A stretch of 50,267 nt of DNA. Source: Rhodospirillales bacterium (GTDB taxonomy: Bacteria > Pseudomonadota > Gammaproteobacteria > Burkholderiales > Burkholderiaceae_D). Below, one piece after another: positions 1 through 8,356 of the stretch (its first letter is position 1; every line of letters begins with the position of its first letter). Below the pieces are notes generated by a model that was given only the letters and a program-made list of their open reading frames with translations, made no database searches and was not told the DNA's origin. The stretch is from contig CAJCID010000014.1 of the NCBI GenBank assembly GCA_903970305.1, forward strand, positions 1 to 50,267, read 5' to 3'. Made by a program: the position numbers and the translations under genes.

Positions 1-1440
1 AAACGGGTGGCGCTCGCGCGCGCCTTCGTTGCCGAGCCCGATCTGCTGCTGTTGGATGAGCCCACCAATCATCTGGACTTTGAGGCGATCCGCTGGCTCG
101 AGGAGATGCTGCGCGGATTACGCGGCTCGGTGCTGTTCATCACGCATGATCGGGCCTTCCTCGACGCGGTGGCGACACGCATTGTCGAACTCGACCGGGG
201 GAAGTTGCGCAGCTATCCCGGTAACTACAGCGCCTATCAGCTGCGTAAGGAAGAGCAGCTCGAAGCCGAGGAGGTCGAGAACGCGAAGTTTGACAAACTC
301 TTAGCCCAGGAGGAGGTCTGGATCCGTAAGGGGATCGAGGCACGGCGCACGCGCAACGAGGGACGGGTGCGCCGGCTCGAGTCCTTACGTCGTGAGCGGC
401 AGGCAAGGCGCGAGCGCGTCGGCGAGGCGCGCCTGACGGTCGACGCCGGCGAGCGTTCGGGCAAACTTGTCGCCGAACTGGAGCACGTCTCGAAGTCCTA
501 TGGCGGGCGCGCCATCGTCCTCGATTTTTCTGCGACGCTCCTGCGTGGTGACAAGATCGGTCTCATCGGAGCCAACGGTGCCGGCAAGACCACGCTTCTG
601 AAGCTGATTCTAGGCGAGATCGCGCCAGACTCGGGTTCGGTTCGCATCGGCACCAATCTGCAGGTGGCCTATTTTGACCAGATGCGCAGCCAGCTCGATC
701 TGGACCAGACGGTCGCCGATACGATCAGTCCAGGTTCGGAGTGGGTCGAGATCGGGACCCAGCGCAAACACGTCATGAGCTATCTGGGAGACTTCCTGTT
801 TGCGCCCGAGAGGGCGCGCTCGCCCGTGCGCAGCCTCTCTGGAGGTGAACGCAACCGGCTCTTGCTGGCGCGCCTTTTTGCCCGCCCCGCGAACGTGCTG
901 GTACTGGATGAACCCACCAATGATCTGGACATCGACACGCTCGAGCTGCTCGAGGAGTTGCTCGAGGACTATGCCGGTACCGTATTTCTGGTCAGTCACG
1001 ACCGGGTCTTCCTGAACCACGTCGTGACCCAGACAATCGCCTCCGAAGGATCTGGGGTCTGGCGCGAATACGTCGGCGGTTACGAAGACTGGGAGCGGGC
1101 TCGTCTGCGAGCCGCCAAGACGAGGAGCATGGGCGCGCCCGGTGCCTCGGGCAGTGTGTCGGGCAATCTGTCGCAGCGCAAACCCGAGCCCGCTGCGGCC
1201 GCAGTCAAAGTCAAGACCAAATTGAGTTTCAAGGAACAGCGCGAACTCGACGCCCTGCCCGCCGAGATCACCGAGCTCGAGGCGCGGCAGGCTGAACTGA
1301 ACGCGCGACTGGCGAGCTCAGAAGTGTACAAATCCGGGGCAGAAGACCTCACATTGCTACAAGAACGCATCCGTTCGATCGAAACGGAACTGACTGGTCG
1401 CTATGCGCGCTGGGAAGAACTCGAAGGCCGGCGCATCTAG
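1..1440 (+). CDS. uup: ABC-F family ATPase, Uup-like (5' end outside window)
   Basis: The reading frame is open from the first base, so the start lies upstream; 479 residues are visible. The fragment begins just before the Walker B of the first nucleotide-binding domain (LLLLDEPTNHLD, residues 15-26). The arginine- and lysine-rich inter-domain linker follows, then a complete second domain with Walker A GANGAGKTT near residue 190, signature LSGGERNRLLL near 279 and Walker B VLVLDEPTNDLD near 300. Residues 400-479 form a charged coiled-coil tail, which in this family marks Uup rather than EttA or YheS. ABC-F proteins have no membrane domain. They act on ribosomes, and Uup is also linked to tolerance of replication and transposon intermediates (family knowledge). 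A 9-bp inverted repeat follows the stop, and parE lies 240 bp downstream on the same strand. Confidence 0.9.
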   Translation, partial: KRVALARAFVAEPDLLLLDEPTNHLDFEAIRWLEEMLRGLRGSVLFITHDRAFLDAVATRIVELDRGKLRSYPGNYSAYQLRKEEQLEAEEVENAKFDKLLAQEEVWIRKGIEARRTRNEGRVRRLESLRRERQARRERVGEARLTVDAGERSGKLVAELEHVSKSYGGRAIVLDFSATLLRGDKIGLIGANGAGKTTLLKLILGEIAPDSGSVRIGTNLQVAYFDQMRSQLDLDQTVADTISPGSEWVEIGTQRKHVMSYLGDFLFAPERARSPVRSLSGGERNRLLLARLFARPANVLVLDEPTNDLDIDTLELLEELLEDYAGTVFLVSHDRVFLNHVVTQTIASEGSGVWREYVGGYEDWERARLRAAKTRSMGAPGASGSVSGNLSQRKPEPAAAAVKVKTKLSFKEQRELDALPAEITELEARQAELNARLASSEVYKSGAEDLTLLQERIRSIETELTGRYARWEELEGRRI

Positions 1441-1466
1441 CCAGCGGGGTCTTTCGCTTGGCGCGC

Positions 1467-1489
1467 ACCGGTCGCGCGCTGCGACCGGT
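1467..1489. repeat. 9-bp perfect inverted repeat after uup
   Basis: ACCGGTCGC and GCGACCGGT flank a 5-base loop, 27 bases after the uup stop. No T-run follows (the next bases are TAAAATAGG), so it is not a classic intrinsic terminator. It contains two of three copies of the palindrome ACCGGT found within 68 bp (1467, 1484, 1529), so it could also be a protein-binding site. Confidence 0.5.
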
Positions 1490-1601
1490 TAAAATAGGTC
1501 ACGAGGGTTCTTTTCTTTCCTCACCGTGACCGGTTGCCCGATTTTTGGGCGCGGCGGTAAAAGCCAGACGGGGCGCTAACTTAGGCGTGGCAAGGCCGTC
1601 T

Positions 1602-1653
1602 TTTTCCACAGCATCTGGGGATAACTTGGTCGGCCGTCGGGCTGTCCCCAAGT
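1602..1653 (+). promoter_or_regulatory. DnaA-box-like cluster upstream of parE
   Basis: TTTTCCACA at 1602-1610 fits the DnaA-box consensus TTWTNCACA exactly. TGGGGATAA at 1616-1624 reads TTATCCCCA on the other strand, one mismatch from the consensus. TGTCCCCAAGT at 1643-1653 is identical to a sequence upstream of dnaB (44025-44035). The cluster lies 27-78 bp upstream of the chosen parE start. Binding by DnaA is inferred from sequence only. Confidence 0.45.
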
Positions 1654-1679
1654 CCTCGTGTCATAGACAATCAGAGCCG

Positions 1680-3671
1680 ATGGTCACCACCAAAAAAACC
1701 AGCCCTAAAGGTTATTCGGAGGCCTCGATCCGGGTGCTCAAGGGCTTGGAGCCCGTCAAGCAACGTCCGGGGATGTACACCCGTACCGAGAGTCCGTTGC
1801 ACATTGTTCAGGAGGCGATCGACAATGCTTCTGACGAGGCGCTCGGAGGCTTCGCCACGCATATTCAGGTCATCGTGAATGTCGATGGCAGCGTGACTGT
1901 CGATGACGACGGTCGGGGTATCCCCGTGGGGCTGCATCCTGAAGAGGGGGCGCCGGTTGTCGAGATCGTCTTCACCCGGCTCCATGCTGGCGGCAAATTT
2001 GATAAAGGTTCGGGTGGCGCCTACAGCTTCTCCGGTGGCCTGCACGGAGTCGGGGTATCGGTCACCAACGCACTGTCCAAGCGTCTGGACGTCACCGTCT
2101 ATCGCGACGGGGCGGTTCACGAGATCCGCTTTGCCGATGGTGAGGTCGAGAAAGCGCTCTCCAGCCGACCCTTCGAGCGCGGCGAAAAGCGTTCCGGCAC
2201 GCGCCTTTCGATCTGGCCCAATCCAAAGTACTTCGATTCGCAGGCGATACCGCTGCCGGAGCTGCAGAGGCTCCTGCGCAGCAAGGCCGTGCTCTTGCCG
2301 GGCGTGAAGGTCACGCTCACGCTCGCTAAGACGGGCGAATCGCAGACCTGGCAATATGCCGACGGTCTGCGCGGCTATCTGATGGAGTCCTTGGCCCAGG
2401 AGCGCGGCTCGAGCGAACCGGTGATCCCGGTCTACGAGGGCCAGTCCTATTCCAATGGTTCGGACAACTTTGCCGAAGGGGAGGGCGCGAGTTGGGTTGT
2501 GGCCTGGACCGAGGAAGGCAATGTGGTGCGCGAGTCCTACGTCAATCTGATCCCCACCTCTGCCGGGGGAACACATGAATCGGGCCTGCGCGAGGGTCTC
2601 TTTAATGCCGTCAAGAGTTTCATCGACATGCACGGGCTCCTGCCCAAAGGCGTGAAGCTCCTGCCCGAGGACGTCTTCGCGCGCGTGTCCTTTGTGCTCT
2701 CGACCAAGGTCTTGGATCCGCAGTTTCAAGGACAGATCAAAGAGCGCCTGAACAGCCGCGATGCAGTTCGCCTGGTGTCCTCCTACACCCGTCCTGCGCT
2801 GGAGCTCTGGCTAAACGAGCACGTCGAGTCCGGCAAGAAGCTGGCCGAACTCGTCATCAGCCAAGCCCAGACGCGCTTGAAGGCGCTGCAGAAGGTCGAA
2901 AAGAAGAAGAGTTCGGGCGTCGCCGTGCTGCCGGGCAAATTGACCGACTGCGAGTCCGATGACGTGAGTCGCAACGAGCTGTTCCTGGTCGAGGGCGATT
3001 CGGCCGGGGGATCGGCCAAGGCCGGCCGCGACAAGGAATTCCAGGCGATCCTGCCGCTGCGCGGCAAGGTCTTAAACGCATGGGAGACCGAGCGTGAGCG
3101 GCTTTTTGCGAACAACGAGATCCACGATATCGCGGTGGCGATCGGCGTCGATCCCCACGGGGTCGACGACACGCCAGACTTATCGGGGTTACGTTATGGC
3201 CGCATCTGCATCCTCTCGGATGCCGATGTCGACGGCTCGCACATCCAGGTGCTGCTGTTGACCCTGTTCTTTCGCCATTTCCCGAAACTGATGGACCGCG
3301 GCCACATCTATATCGCAAGGCCGCCCCTGTACCGGGTCGACGCACCGGCGCGGGGCAAGAAACCCGCACAGAAGGTGTATGCGCTCGACGAGGGAGAGCT
3401 CGAAGCGATCGAGGACAAGCTGCGCAAGGAAGGTCTGCGGGATGGGGCCTGGACCATTTCGCGCTTTAAGGGCTTGGGCGAGATGAACGCCGAACAGCTC
3501 TGGGATACGACGATGAACCCCGACACCCGCAGGCTCTTTCCGGTGACTCTTGGCGAACTCGATTGGGCAGCGACGGTCGCGCGCATGACGATGCTCATGG
3601 GCAAGGGAGAAGCCCAGGCCCGCCGCGCCTGGCTCGAAGAACACGGCAACGAGGCCGAGGCCGACATCTAG
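1680..3671 (+). CDS. parE: DNA topoisomerase IV subunit B (ParE)
   Basis: ParE is the ATPase half of topoisomerase IV, which unlinks replicated chromosomes together with ParC. The 663-residue protein has a GHKL ATPase domain with DDGRGIP near residue 77 and GGLHGVGVS near 119. A TOPRIM domain follows with EGDSAGGSA near 438, LRGKVLNA and SDADVDGSH near 513; these acidic residues bind Mg2+ in the family. The length and the absence of the large C-terminal insertion typical of proteobacterial GyrB favour ParE, and the adjacent parC settles it. The frame is open upstream to about 1545, but those 45 codons look non-coding and hold the DnaA-box-like cluster, so I start at ATG 1680 (MVTTKKTSPKGYSEASI). 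The ribosome-binding site there is weak. parC follows after 66 bp. Confidence 0.95.
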   Translation: MVTTKKTSPKGYSEASIRVLKGLEPVKQRPGMYTRTESPLHIVQEAIDNASDEALGGFATHIQVIVNVDGSVTVDDDGRGIPVGLHPEEGAPVVEIVFTRLHAGGKFDKGSGGAYSFSGGLHGVGVSVTNALSKRLDVTVYRDGAVHEIRFADGEVEKALSSRPFERGEKRSGTRLSIWPNPKYFDSQAIPLPELQRLLRSKAVLLPGVKVTLTLAKTGESQTWQYADGLRGYLMESLAQERGSSEPVIPVYEGQSYSNGSDNFAEGEGASWVVAWTEEGNVVRESYVNLIPTSAGGTHESGLREGLFNAVKSFIDMHGLLPKGVKLLPEDVFARVSFVLSTKVLDPQFQGQIKERLNSRDAVRLVSSYTRPALELWLNEHVESGKKLAELVISQAQTRLKALQKVEKKKSSGVAVLPGKLTDCESDDVSRNELFLVEGDSAGGSAKAGRDKEFQAILPLRGKVLNAWETERERLFANNEIHDIAVAIGVDPHGVDDTPDLSGLRYGRICILSDADVDGSHIQVLLLTLFFRHFPKLMDRGHIYIARPPLYRVDAPARGKKPAQKVYALDEGELEAIEDKLRKEGLRDGAWTISRFKGLGEMNAEQLWDTTMNPDTRRLFPVTLGELDWAATVARMTMLMGKGEAQARRAWLEEHGNEAEADI

Positions 3672-3737
3672 ATCGAATGCGGGGGGCAGAGCGGAAGCCC
3701 AGGTCCCTTGCGCTGATCCTCCAGGAACGAATCTGAA

Positions 3738-6074
3738 ATGACCGAGCAGACCGTATTGTTCCCCCTCGACGGGCTGACCCTTGGCCAGTATGCCGAGCGC
3801 GCTTATCTCGACTATGCCATCTCGGTGGTGAAAGGGCGCGCGCTGCCCGATGTCTGCGATGGCCAAAAGCCGGTGCAGCGGCGCATTCTCTATGCGATGC
3901 ATGAGATGGGCCTGGACTTTACCGGGACAGGCGGCGCCAAGCCAGTGAAGTCCGCCCGCGTGGTGGGTGACGTCTTGGGCAAGTACCATCCGCATGGCGA
4001 TCAGTCGGCCTACGACGCCCTCGTCAGGCTCGCGCAAGACTTTGCGATGCGCTATCCGCTCATCGACGGCCAGGGCAATTTCGGCTCGCGCGACGGGGAC
4101 GGCGCGGCCGCGATGCGTTACACCGAGGCCAGGCTCACCCCGATCGCCCGCCTGTTGCTCGCAGAGATCGACGAGGGTACGGTCGAGTTCCAGGCGAACT
4201 ACGACGGCTCGACTCGCGAGCCGCGTCTGTTGCCCGCGCGTCTGCCATTTGTCCTTTTGAATGGCGCTTCGGGCATCGCAGTCGGTCTTGCCACGGAGAT
4301 TCCGCCTCACAACCTGTCCGAGGTGGCGCGGGCCGCGGTCGCGATGCTGCGTAGCAATCTGCGCGCCAGTACGGCCGAGTTACTGGAGCATATCCACGGG
4401 CCTGATTTTCCGGGGGGCGGCCAGATCATCTCCTCGGCCAACGAGATCGCCGAGATCTATACATCCGGTCGGGGCAGCTTAAAGGTCAGGGCGCGCTGGA
4501 AGATCGAGGAACTCGCACGCGGCCAGTGGCAACTGGTGGTGACCGAACTGCCGCCGCAGGCCACGTCCCAGAGAATCGGCGAGGAGATCGAGGAGCTCAC
4601 CAATCCGAAGGTCAAGCTGGGCAAGAAATCCCTCTCGGCCGAGCAGATCCAGACCAAGCAGCTCATTCTCGGCGTGTTGGACAAGATCCGCGATGAGTCG
4701 GGTAAGAACGCGGCGGTCCGGCTCGTCTTCGAGCCCAAATCACGTACCGTCGATCAGACCGAATTCATCAACATTCTGTTGCGGCATACGAGCCTTGAGT
4801 CCGGCGCGCCGATCAACCTCGTCATGGTGGGCGCCGACGGCCGGCCGCGGCAGAAAAACCTCGCAGAGATCATCTCGGAGTGGGTGAGCTTTCGTCAGGA
4901 CTGCGTCACCAAGCGCTCGCAGTTCCGGCTGGGCAAGGTCAACGATCGCATTCACGTCCTCGAGGGGCGCCTTCTCGTCCTGTTGAACATCGACAAGGTG
5001 ATCCGCATCATCCGCGAGTCCGATGAACCCAAACCGGCACTGATAGAGGCGTTCCAGCTGACCGATCGCCAGGCCGAAGACATCCTCGAGTTGCGCTTGA
5101 GGCAGCTCGCGCGCCTCGAGGGCATCAAGATCGAGCGCGAGCTCAAGGACCTGCGTGTCGATGCGGGCCGTCTCGAAGAACTCCTCTCGAATCCGGCGGC
5201 GATGAAAAAGCAGCTGATCCGCGAGATCGAGGCCGACGAGAAGGAGTTCGGCGACGCCCGGCGCACCCTCATCCAGGAGGACAAGCGCGCCTCGCTGGAA
5301 ACCCGTGTCGTCGATGAGCCGGTCACGGTGATCGTCTCGGAGAAGGGTTGGGTGCGCTCGCGTCTAGGTCACGGACACGATCCGGCGCAGTTTGCCTTCA
5401 AGGCTGGAGACAGGCTTCTCTCAGCCTTTGAGTGCCGTACGGTCGATCTGTTGATCACGATGGGCAGCAACGGCCGGGTCTACTCGACCCCCGTCGCGCA
5501 ATTGCCTGGCGGACGCGGCGAGGGCGTGTCGACGACGAGCCTCATCGATCTGGAGCCGGGCAGCCGTGTCGTTCAGCAGATCGCCGGCCCAGTCGATCTG
5601 CCGCTACTCGTCTCGAGTACGGCGGGCTATGGATTTCTGGCCAAACTGGGCGATCTTGCGAGCCGCGTGAAGGCCGGCAAGTCCTTTCTCTCGCTCGATA
5701 GCGGTGCTGAGCCCCTGCGCTTGGCGCCCATTGAACTGGCCACGCACAATCGCATTGCCTGCCTGTCGGGCCAGGGGCGACTGTTGGTGTTCGCACCCGC
5801 TGAGCTGAAGATCCTGGCCAGTGGCGGGCGCGGGGTCATTCTGCAGCGTTTGGAGGAGGGCGAGAAGCTCCTCGACGCACTGCCGATCGGCCCGCGTGGA
5901 GTCACTGTCATGGGTCTGGGCCGGGGGGGCAAGGAAACCACCGTGTTGCTCGCCGCGGGCGCGCTTGAGCCTTACGTCGGCAAGCGCGCTGCCAAGGGCA
6001 GGAAGCTCAGTGCGCGCCTGAAGGCCGAGCGCCTCGCCATCGCGCCCGCGAAGAGCCCTCTGGAGGGCTCATAG
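3738..6074 (+). CDS. parC: DNA topoisomerase IV subunit A (ParC)
   Basis: This is the DNA-cleaving subunit of topoisomerase IV, partner of ParE encoded just upstream. The 778 residues hold the breakage-reunion domain, with the catalytic tyrosine in RYTEARLTP (Tyr128), and a degenerate C-terminal beta-pinwheel from about residue 500. The quinolone-resistance region reads [14 protein letters not shown]: the position equal to E. coli ParC Ser80 is Gln and Glu84 is Asp. From memory this resembles other betaproteobacterial ParC proteins, so I do not read it as acquired resistance. An AGGA lies 11 bases before the ATG. A perfect inverted repeat spans the last codons (6053-6070). The next gene converges, with only 13 bp between the stops. 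Confidence 0.95.
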   Translation: MTEQTVLFPLDGLTLGQYAERAYLDYAISVVKGRALPDVCDGQKPVQRRILYAMHEMGLDFTGTGGAKPVKSARVVGDVLGKYHPHGDQSAYDALVRLAQDFAMRYPLIDGQGNFGSRDGDGAAAMRYTEARLTPIARLLLAEIDEGTVEFQANYDGSTREPRLLPARLPFVLLNGASGIAVGLATEIPPHNLSEVARAAVAMLRSNLRASTAELLEHIHGPDFPGGGQIISSANEIAEIYTSGRGSLKVRARWKIEELARGQWQLVVTELPPQATSQRIGEEIEELTNPKVKLGKKSLSAEQIQTKQLILGVLDKIRDESGKNAAVRLVFEPKSRTVDQTEFINILLRHTSLESGAPINLVMVGADGRPRQKNLAEIISEWVSFRQDCVTKRSQFRLGKVNDRIHVLEGRLLVLLNIDKVIRIIRESDEPKPALIEAFQLTDRQAEDILELRLRQLARLEGIKIERELKDLRVDAGRLEELLSNPAAMKKQLIREIEADEKEFGDARRTLIQEDKRASLETRVVDEPVTVIVSEKGWVRSRLGHGHDPAQFAFKAGDRLLSAFECRTVDLLITMGSNGRVYSTPVAQLPGGRGEGVSTTSLIDLEPGSRVVQQIAGPVDLPLLVSSTAGYGFLAKLGDLASRVKAGKSFLSLDSGAEPLRLAPIELATHNRIACLSGQGRLLVFAPAELKILASGGRGVILQRLEEGEKLLDALPIGPRGVTVMGLGRGGKETTVLLAAGALEPYVGKRAAKGRKLSARLKAERLAIAPAKSPLEGS
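6053..6070. terminator. hairpin at the end of parC, between convergent genes
   Basis: GAGCCCTC, TG and GAGGGCTC form an 18-base near-palindrome inside the last parC codons, directly before the stop at 6072. There is no T-run on either strand. Its place between convergent parC and the aminotransferase gene suggests transcript-end protection or weak termination. Confidence 0.3.
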
Positions 6075-6087
6075 CCAAGGGGCGCTC

Positions 6088-7311
6088 TTAGGCAGCACGC
6101 GGCTCGCTCGCCGCGAGAGTGTGCGTGATCAACGCACCCAGGCGCGCGATGCCCTCGCGGATGCGCTCTTCGGGCACCGTCACGAAGCTTAGGCGCAGCG
6201 TGTTGCGGGGACCCGCTTCAGCATAGAAGGGTGCTCCTGGAACAAAGGCGACCTTCTCCTTGATCGCCGCTTCAAGCAGGGTCGTGGTGTCCATGCCACT
6301 GGGCAGGGTGACCCAGATGAACATGCCGCCATCGGGATGGGTCCAGTGGGCCTCTTTCGGAAAGGTCGCCGCGAGTGCTTCGAGCATGACCGTGCACTGG
6401 CGCTGATACAAGCGGCGGATTGCTGGAAGGTGGCTCTCGAGAAAGCCACCTTTGACGATCTCGTGGACGGCCATCTGGGTCAGACTCGCCGTATGCAGGT
6501 CGGTGGCCTGCTTGGCCTGCGCGAGCTTGGCCAGAAGAGGCGCCGGAGCGGCGATGTAGCCCAGACGCAGTCCGGGCGCCAAGACCTTCGAAAACGAACC
6601 CAGACGAAACACGCTCGCGCCACTGCCTTGTGCGAGACCGAGCAATCCGGGTAACGGCTGGCCACGATAGCGCAGTTCGCCATACGGGTCATCCTCGATG
6701 ATGGGCAGGTGATGACGCGCCGCGGCTTCGACGAGCGCGTGGCGGCGTTCCAGTGAAAGCGTACGACCGGTGGGATTCTGGAAGTTCGGCAAGGCGTAGA
6801 GAAAACGCGCCTTTGCGCACAGTTCACTCGAAAGCGCATCCGGCAAGAGGCCTTCCTCATCGGAGGGTACCGAGCGAAACTCGGGCTGATAGAGACTAAA
6901 GGACTGGAGCGCGCCCAGGTAGCTTGGTGTCTCCACCAGGACCCTGCTGGCCGGGTCGATCAAGACCTTGCCGATCAAGTCCAAGCCCTGCTGCGAGCCC
7001 GACACGATCAGGACCTCCTCGGGCAGAACGCGCGCGCCGTGGGCGGTCAAATCACGGGCCACCCACTCGCGCAGGGGAGCGTAGCCCTCGGTCGGTCCGT
7101 ACTGCAAGGCGCTCTTGCCGCGCGTGGCCAAGACGTCCGAGAAGGCCTTTTGGATCACCTCCACAGGAAAGCCCTCGGGCGATGGGAGCCCGCCGGCGAA
7201 CGAGATGACATCGCTGCGCTCGGTGACTTTCAGGATTTCGCGGATGGCCGAACTGGTCAGAGAGCGGGCCCGCTCGGAGAATTGCCAGTCGGGCTTGGCA
7301 GGGTGAACCAT
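6088..7311 (-). CDS. PLP-dependent aminotransferase, class I/II (COG1167 type)
   Basis: A fold-type I aminotransferase of 407 residues. SDVISFAGGLPSPEGFP is an N-terminal substrate-binding segment typical of 2-aminoadipate/aromatic aminotransferases (LysN or Aro8 group). The PLP lysine is in GSFSKVLAPG (Lys242) and the RLGYIA strand follows. The true amino donor cannot be read from sequence. I start at 7311 because AAAGGA lies 8 bases upstream. An alternative ATG at 7350 overlaps the stop of the upstream phzF-like gene as TAATG, adding 13 mostly Ser/Gln/Pro residues, and would give translational coupling. It is co-directional with the PhzF-type gene. Both diverge from a MocR-type regulator whose C-terminal half is homologous to this enzyme, so that regulator probably controls the pair. 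Confidence 0.85.
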   Translation of the reverse strand: MVHPAKPDWQFSERARSLTSSAIREILKVTERSDVISFAGGLPSPEGFPVEVIQKAFSDVLATRGKSALQYGPTEGYAPLREWVARDLTAHGARVLPEEVLIVSGSQQGLDLIGKVLIDPASRVLVETPSYLGALQSFSLYQPEFRSVPSDEEGLLPDALSSELCAKARFLYALPNFQNPTGRTLSLERRHALVEAAARHHLPIIEDDPYGELRYRGQPLPGLLGLAQGSGASVFRLGSFSKVLAPGLRLGYIAAPAPLLAKLAQAKQATDLHTASLTQMAVHEIVKGGFLESHLPAIRRLYQRQCTVMLEALAATFPKEAHWTHPDGGMFIWVTLPSGMDTTTLLEAAIKEKVAFVPGAPFYAEAGPRNTLRLSFVTVPEERIREGIARLGALITHTLAASEPRAA

Positions 7312-7349
7312 GGCGGATGTCCTTTGAGAAGGCGATGACGAGGATGACA

Positions 7350-8198
7350 TTATGCGGGGGAGAGCAGCTGGCCTTCCAGACAGGTGACTGTGTCACCGCC
7401 CAAAAGGATCGGCCCACCGTTTAGGAATTCCAGATAGGCGTAACCATCGCGCCCGACGCAGCGGCCCTGGCGTGCCACGTAGTGCCCGTCTTCGCCTTGT
7501 GCGCGCAGGAAGGCGGCGACTGCGCCGTTGCCGCTGCCGCAGACCGGATCCTCGTCGACGCCACAAGCCGGAGCGAAGGAACGGACCTCGGTCTGTGCCG
7601 CGCCCCTGGCAAAAAGATTCACACCGGTGATCTCGAATTCGACCGAGAGCGCGGCGAGGGCAGCAAAGTCGGGCCTGGCGGCCATCAGGTTTTCGGTCGA
7701 GGCCACTTCGCAGGTGAGCCAGCGGGGTCCCAACTCAACAATCTGGGGAGTGCCCTTGAGCGTCACGCCGGCCGAACTCGCAAGCCTTTGCCACTGTGCC
7801 GCGGCAAAGGGCGAGAGCGTCGCGCGCGGCACCTCCAAGGCAAGTCGTCTGCCCGGGCCGGTCTGGCTGATGCGCACGAGGCCCACGCCACACTCCTGCA
7901 CGACTGATCCCTCGAGAAGGCGTATCACGCCTGCTTCAAGGAGCGCGTGGGCCGTCCCGAGCGTTGGATGACCTGCGAAGGGCAGTTCCGACAGGGGGGT
8001 GAAGATGCGCACGCGATAGTCGGCGCCAACCAGGGTCGTAGGCACCACGAAGGTCGTCTCGGACAAGTTGGTCCAGCGCGCGATGGTCTGCATCTCGTCC
8101 GTGCTCAAGCTCTGCGCATCGAAGACGACGGCCACCGGATTGCCCCGGAAAGGGACCGAAGTGAAGACGTCGACTTGCTTGAAGGGATGTCGGTTCAT
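7350..8198 (-). CDS. PhzF family isomerase/epimerase
   Basis: The 282-residue product matches the PhzF fold (two diaminopimelate-epimerase-like halves). Visible marks are the N-terminal FKQVDVFTSVPFRGNPVAVV, the conserved WTNLSETTFV near residue 46 (the Glu is the catalytic acid/base in PhzF), LPFAGHPTLG, and the second-half EDPVCGSGNGA. PhzF itself isomerises a phenazine precursor, but most homologues such as this one lie outside phenazine clusters and have no assigned substrate. I start at ATG 8198; the frame stays open upstream, but those codons do not resemble the family. The stop overlaps an alternative start of the aminotransferase (TAATG), so the two genes form an operon. Confidence 0.85.
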   Translation of the reverse strand: MNRHPFKQVDVFTSVPFRGNPVAVVFDAQSLSTDEMQTIARWTNLSETTFVVPTTLVGADYRVRIFTPLSELPFAGHPTLGTAHALLEAGVIRLLEGSVVQECGVGLVRISQTGPGRRLALEVPRATLSPFAAAQWQRLASSAGVTLKGTPQIVELGPRWLTCEVASTENLMAARPDFAALAALSVEFEITGVNLFARGAAQTEVRSFAPACGVDEDPVCGSGNGAVAAFLRAQGEDGHYVARQGRCVGRDGYAYLEFLNGGPILLGGDTVTCLEGQLLSPA

Positions 8199-8298
8199 GG
8201 CATTTGACCCCAGGCGCTTGGCGGGTTGGATCGAATCGCCGCGTCCGGTCCAGCTGGGGCGGCGGGTAGAGAACGCTCGCAGCATAACGGAAATGGCC

Positions 8299-8315
8299 AG
8301 TACACTAGCAGTACA
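8299..8315. promoter_or_regulatory. direct repeat AGTACA with 11-bp period, probable MocR operator
   Basis: AGTACA occurs at 8299-8304 and 8310-8315, separated by CTAGC. The 11-bp period is one helical turn, so both copies face the same side of the DNA. The site lies in the 158-bp space between the phzF-like start (8198) and the regulator start (8357). MocR/PdxR regulators commonly bind direct repeats in divergent promoters (family knowledge). The assignment is inference. Confidence 0.4.
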
Positions 8316-8356
8316 ATTTCGAAGATAATCTGGGTTATTGGCCTCATCGACTGAGC

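Noticed and set aside
3970-4020. ParC Gln at the Ser80-equivalent position, considered as fluoroquinolone resistance.
   Set aside because: From memory other betaproteobacterial ParC proteins carry the same residue, so it is probably the normal state of the lineage.
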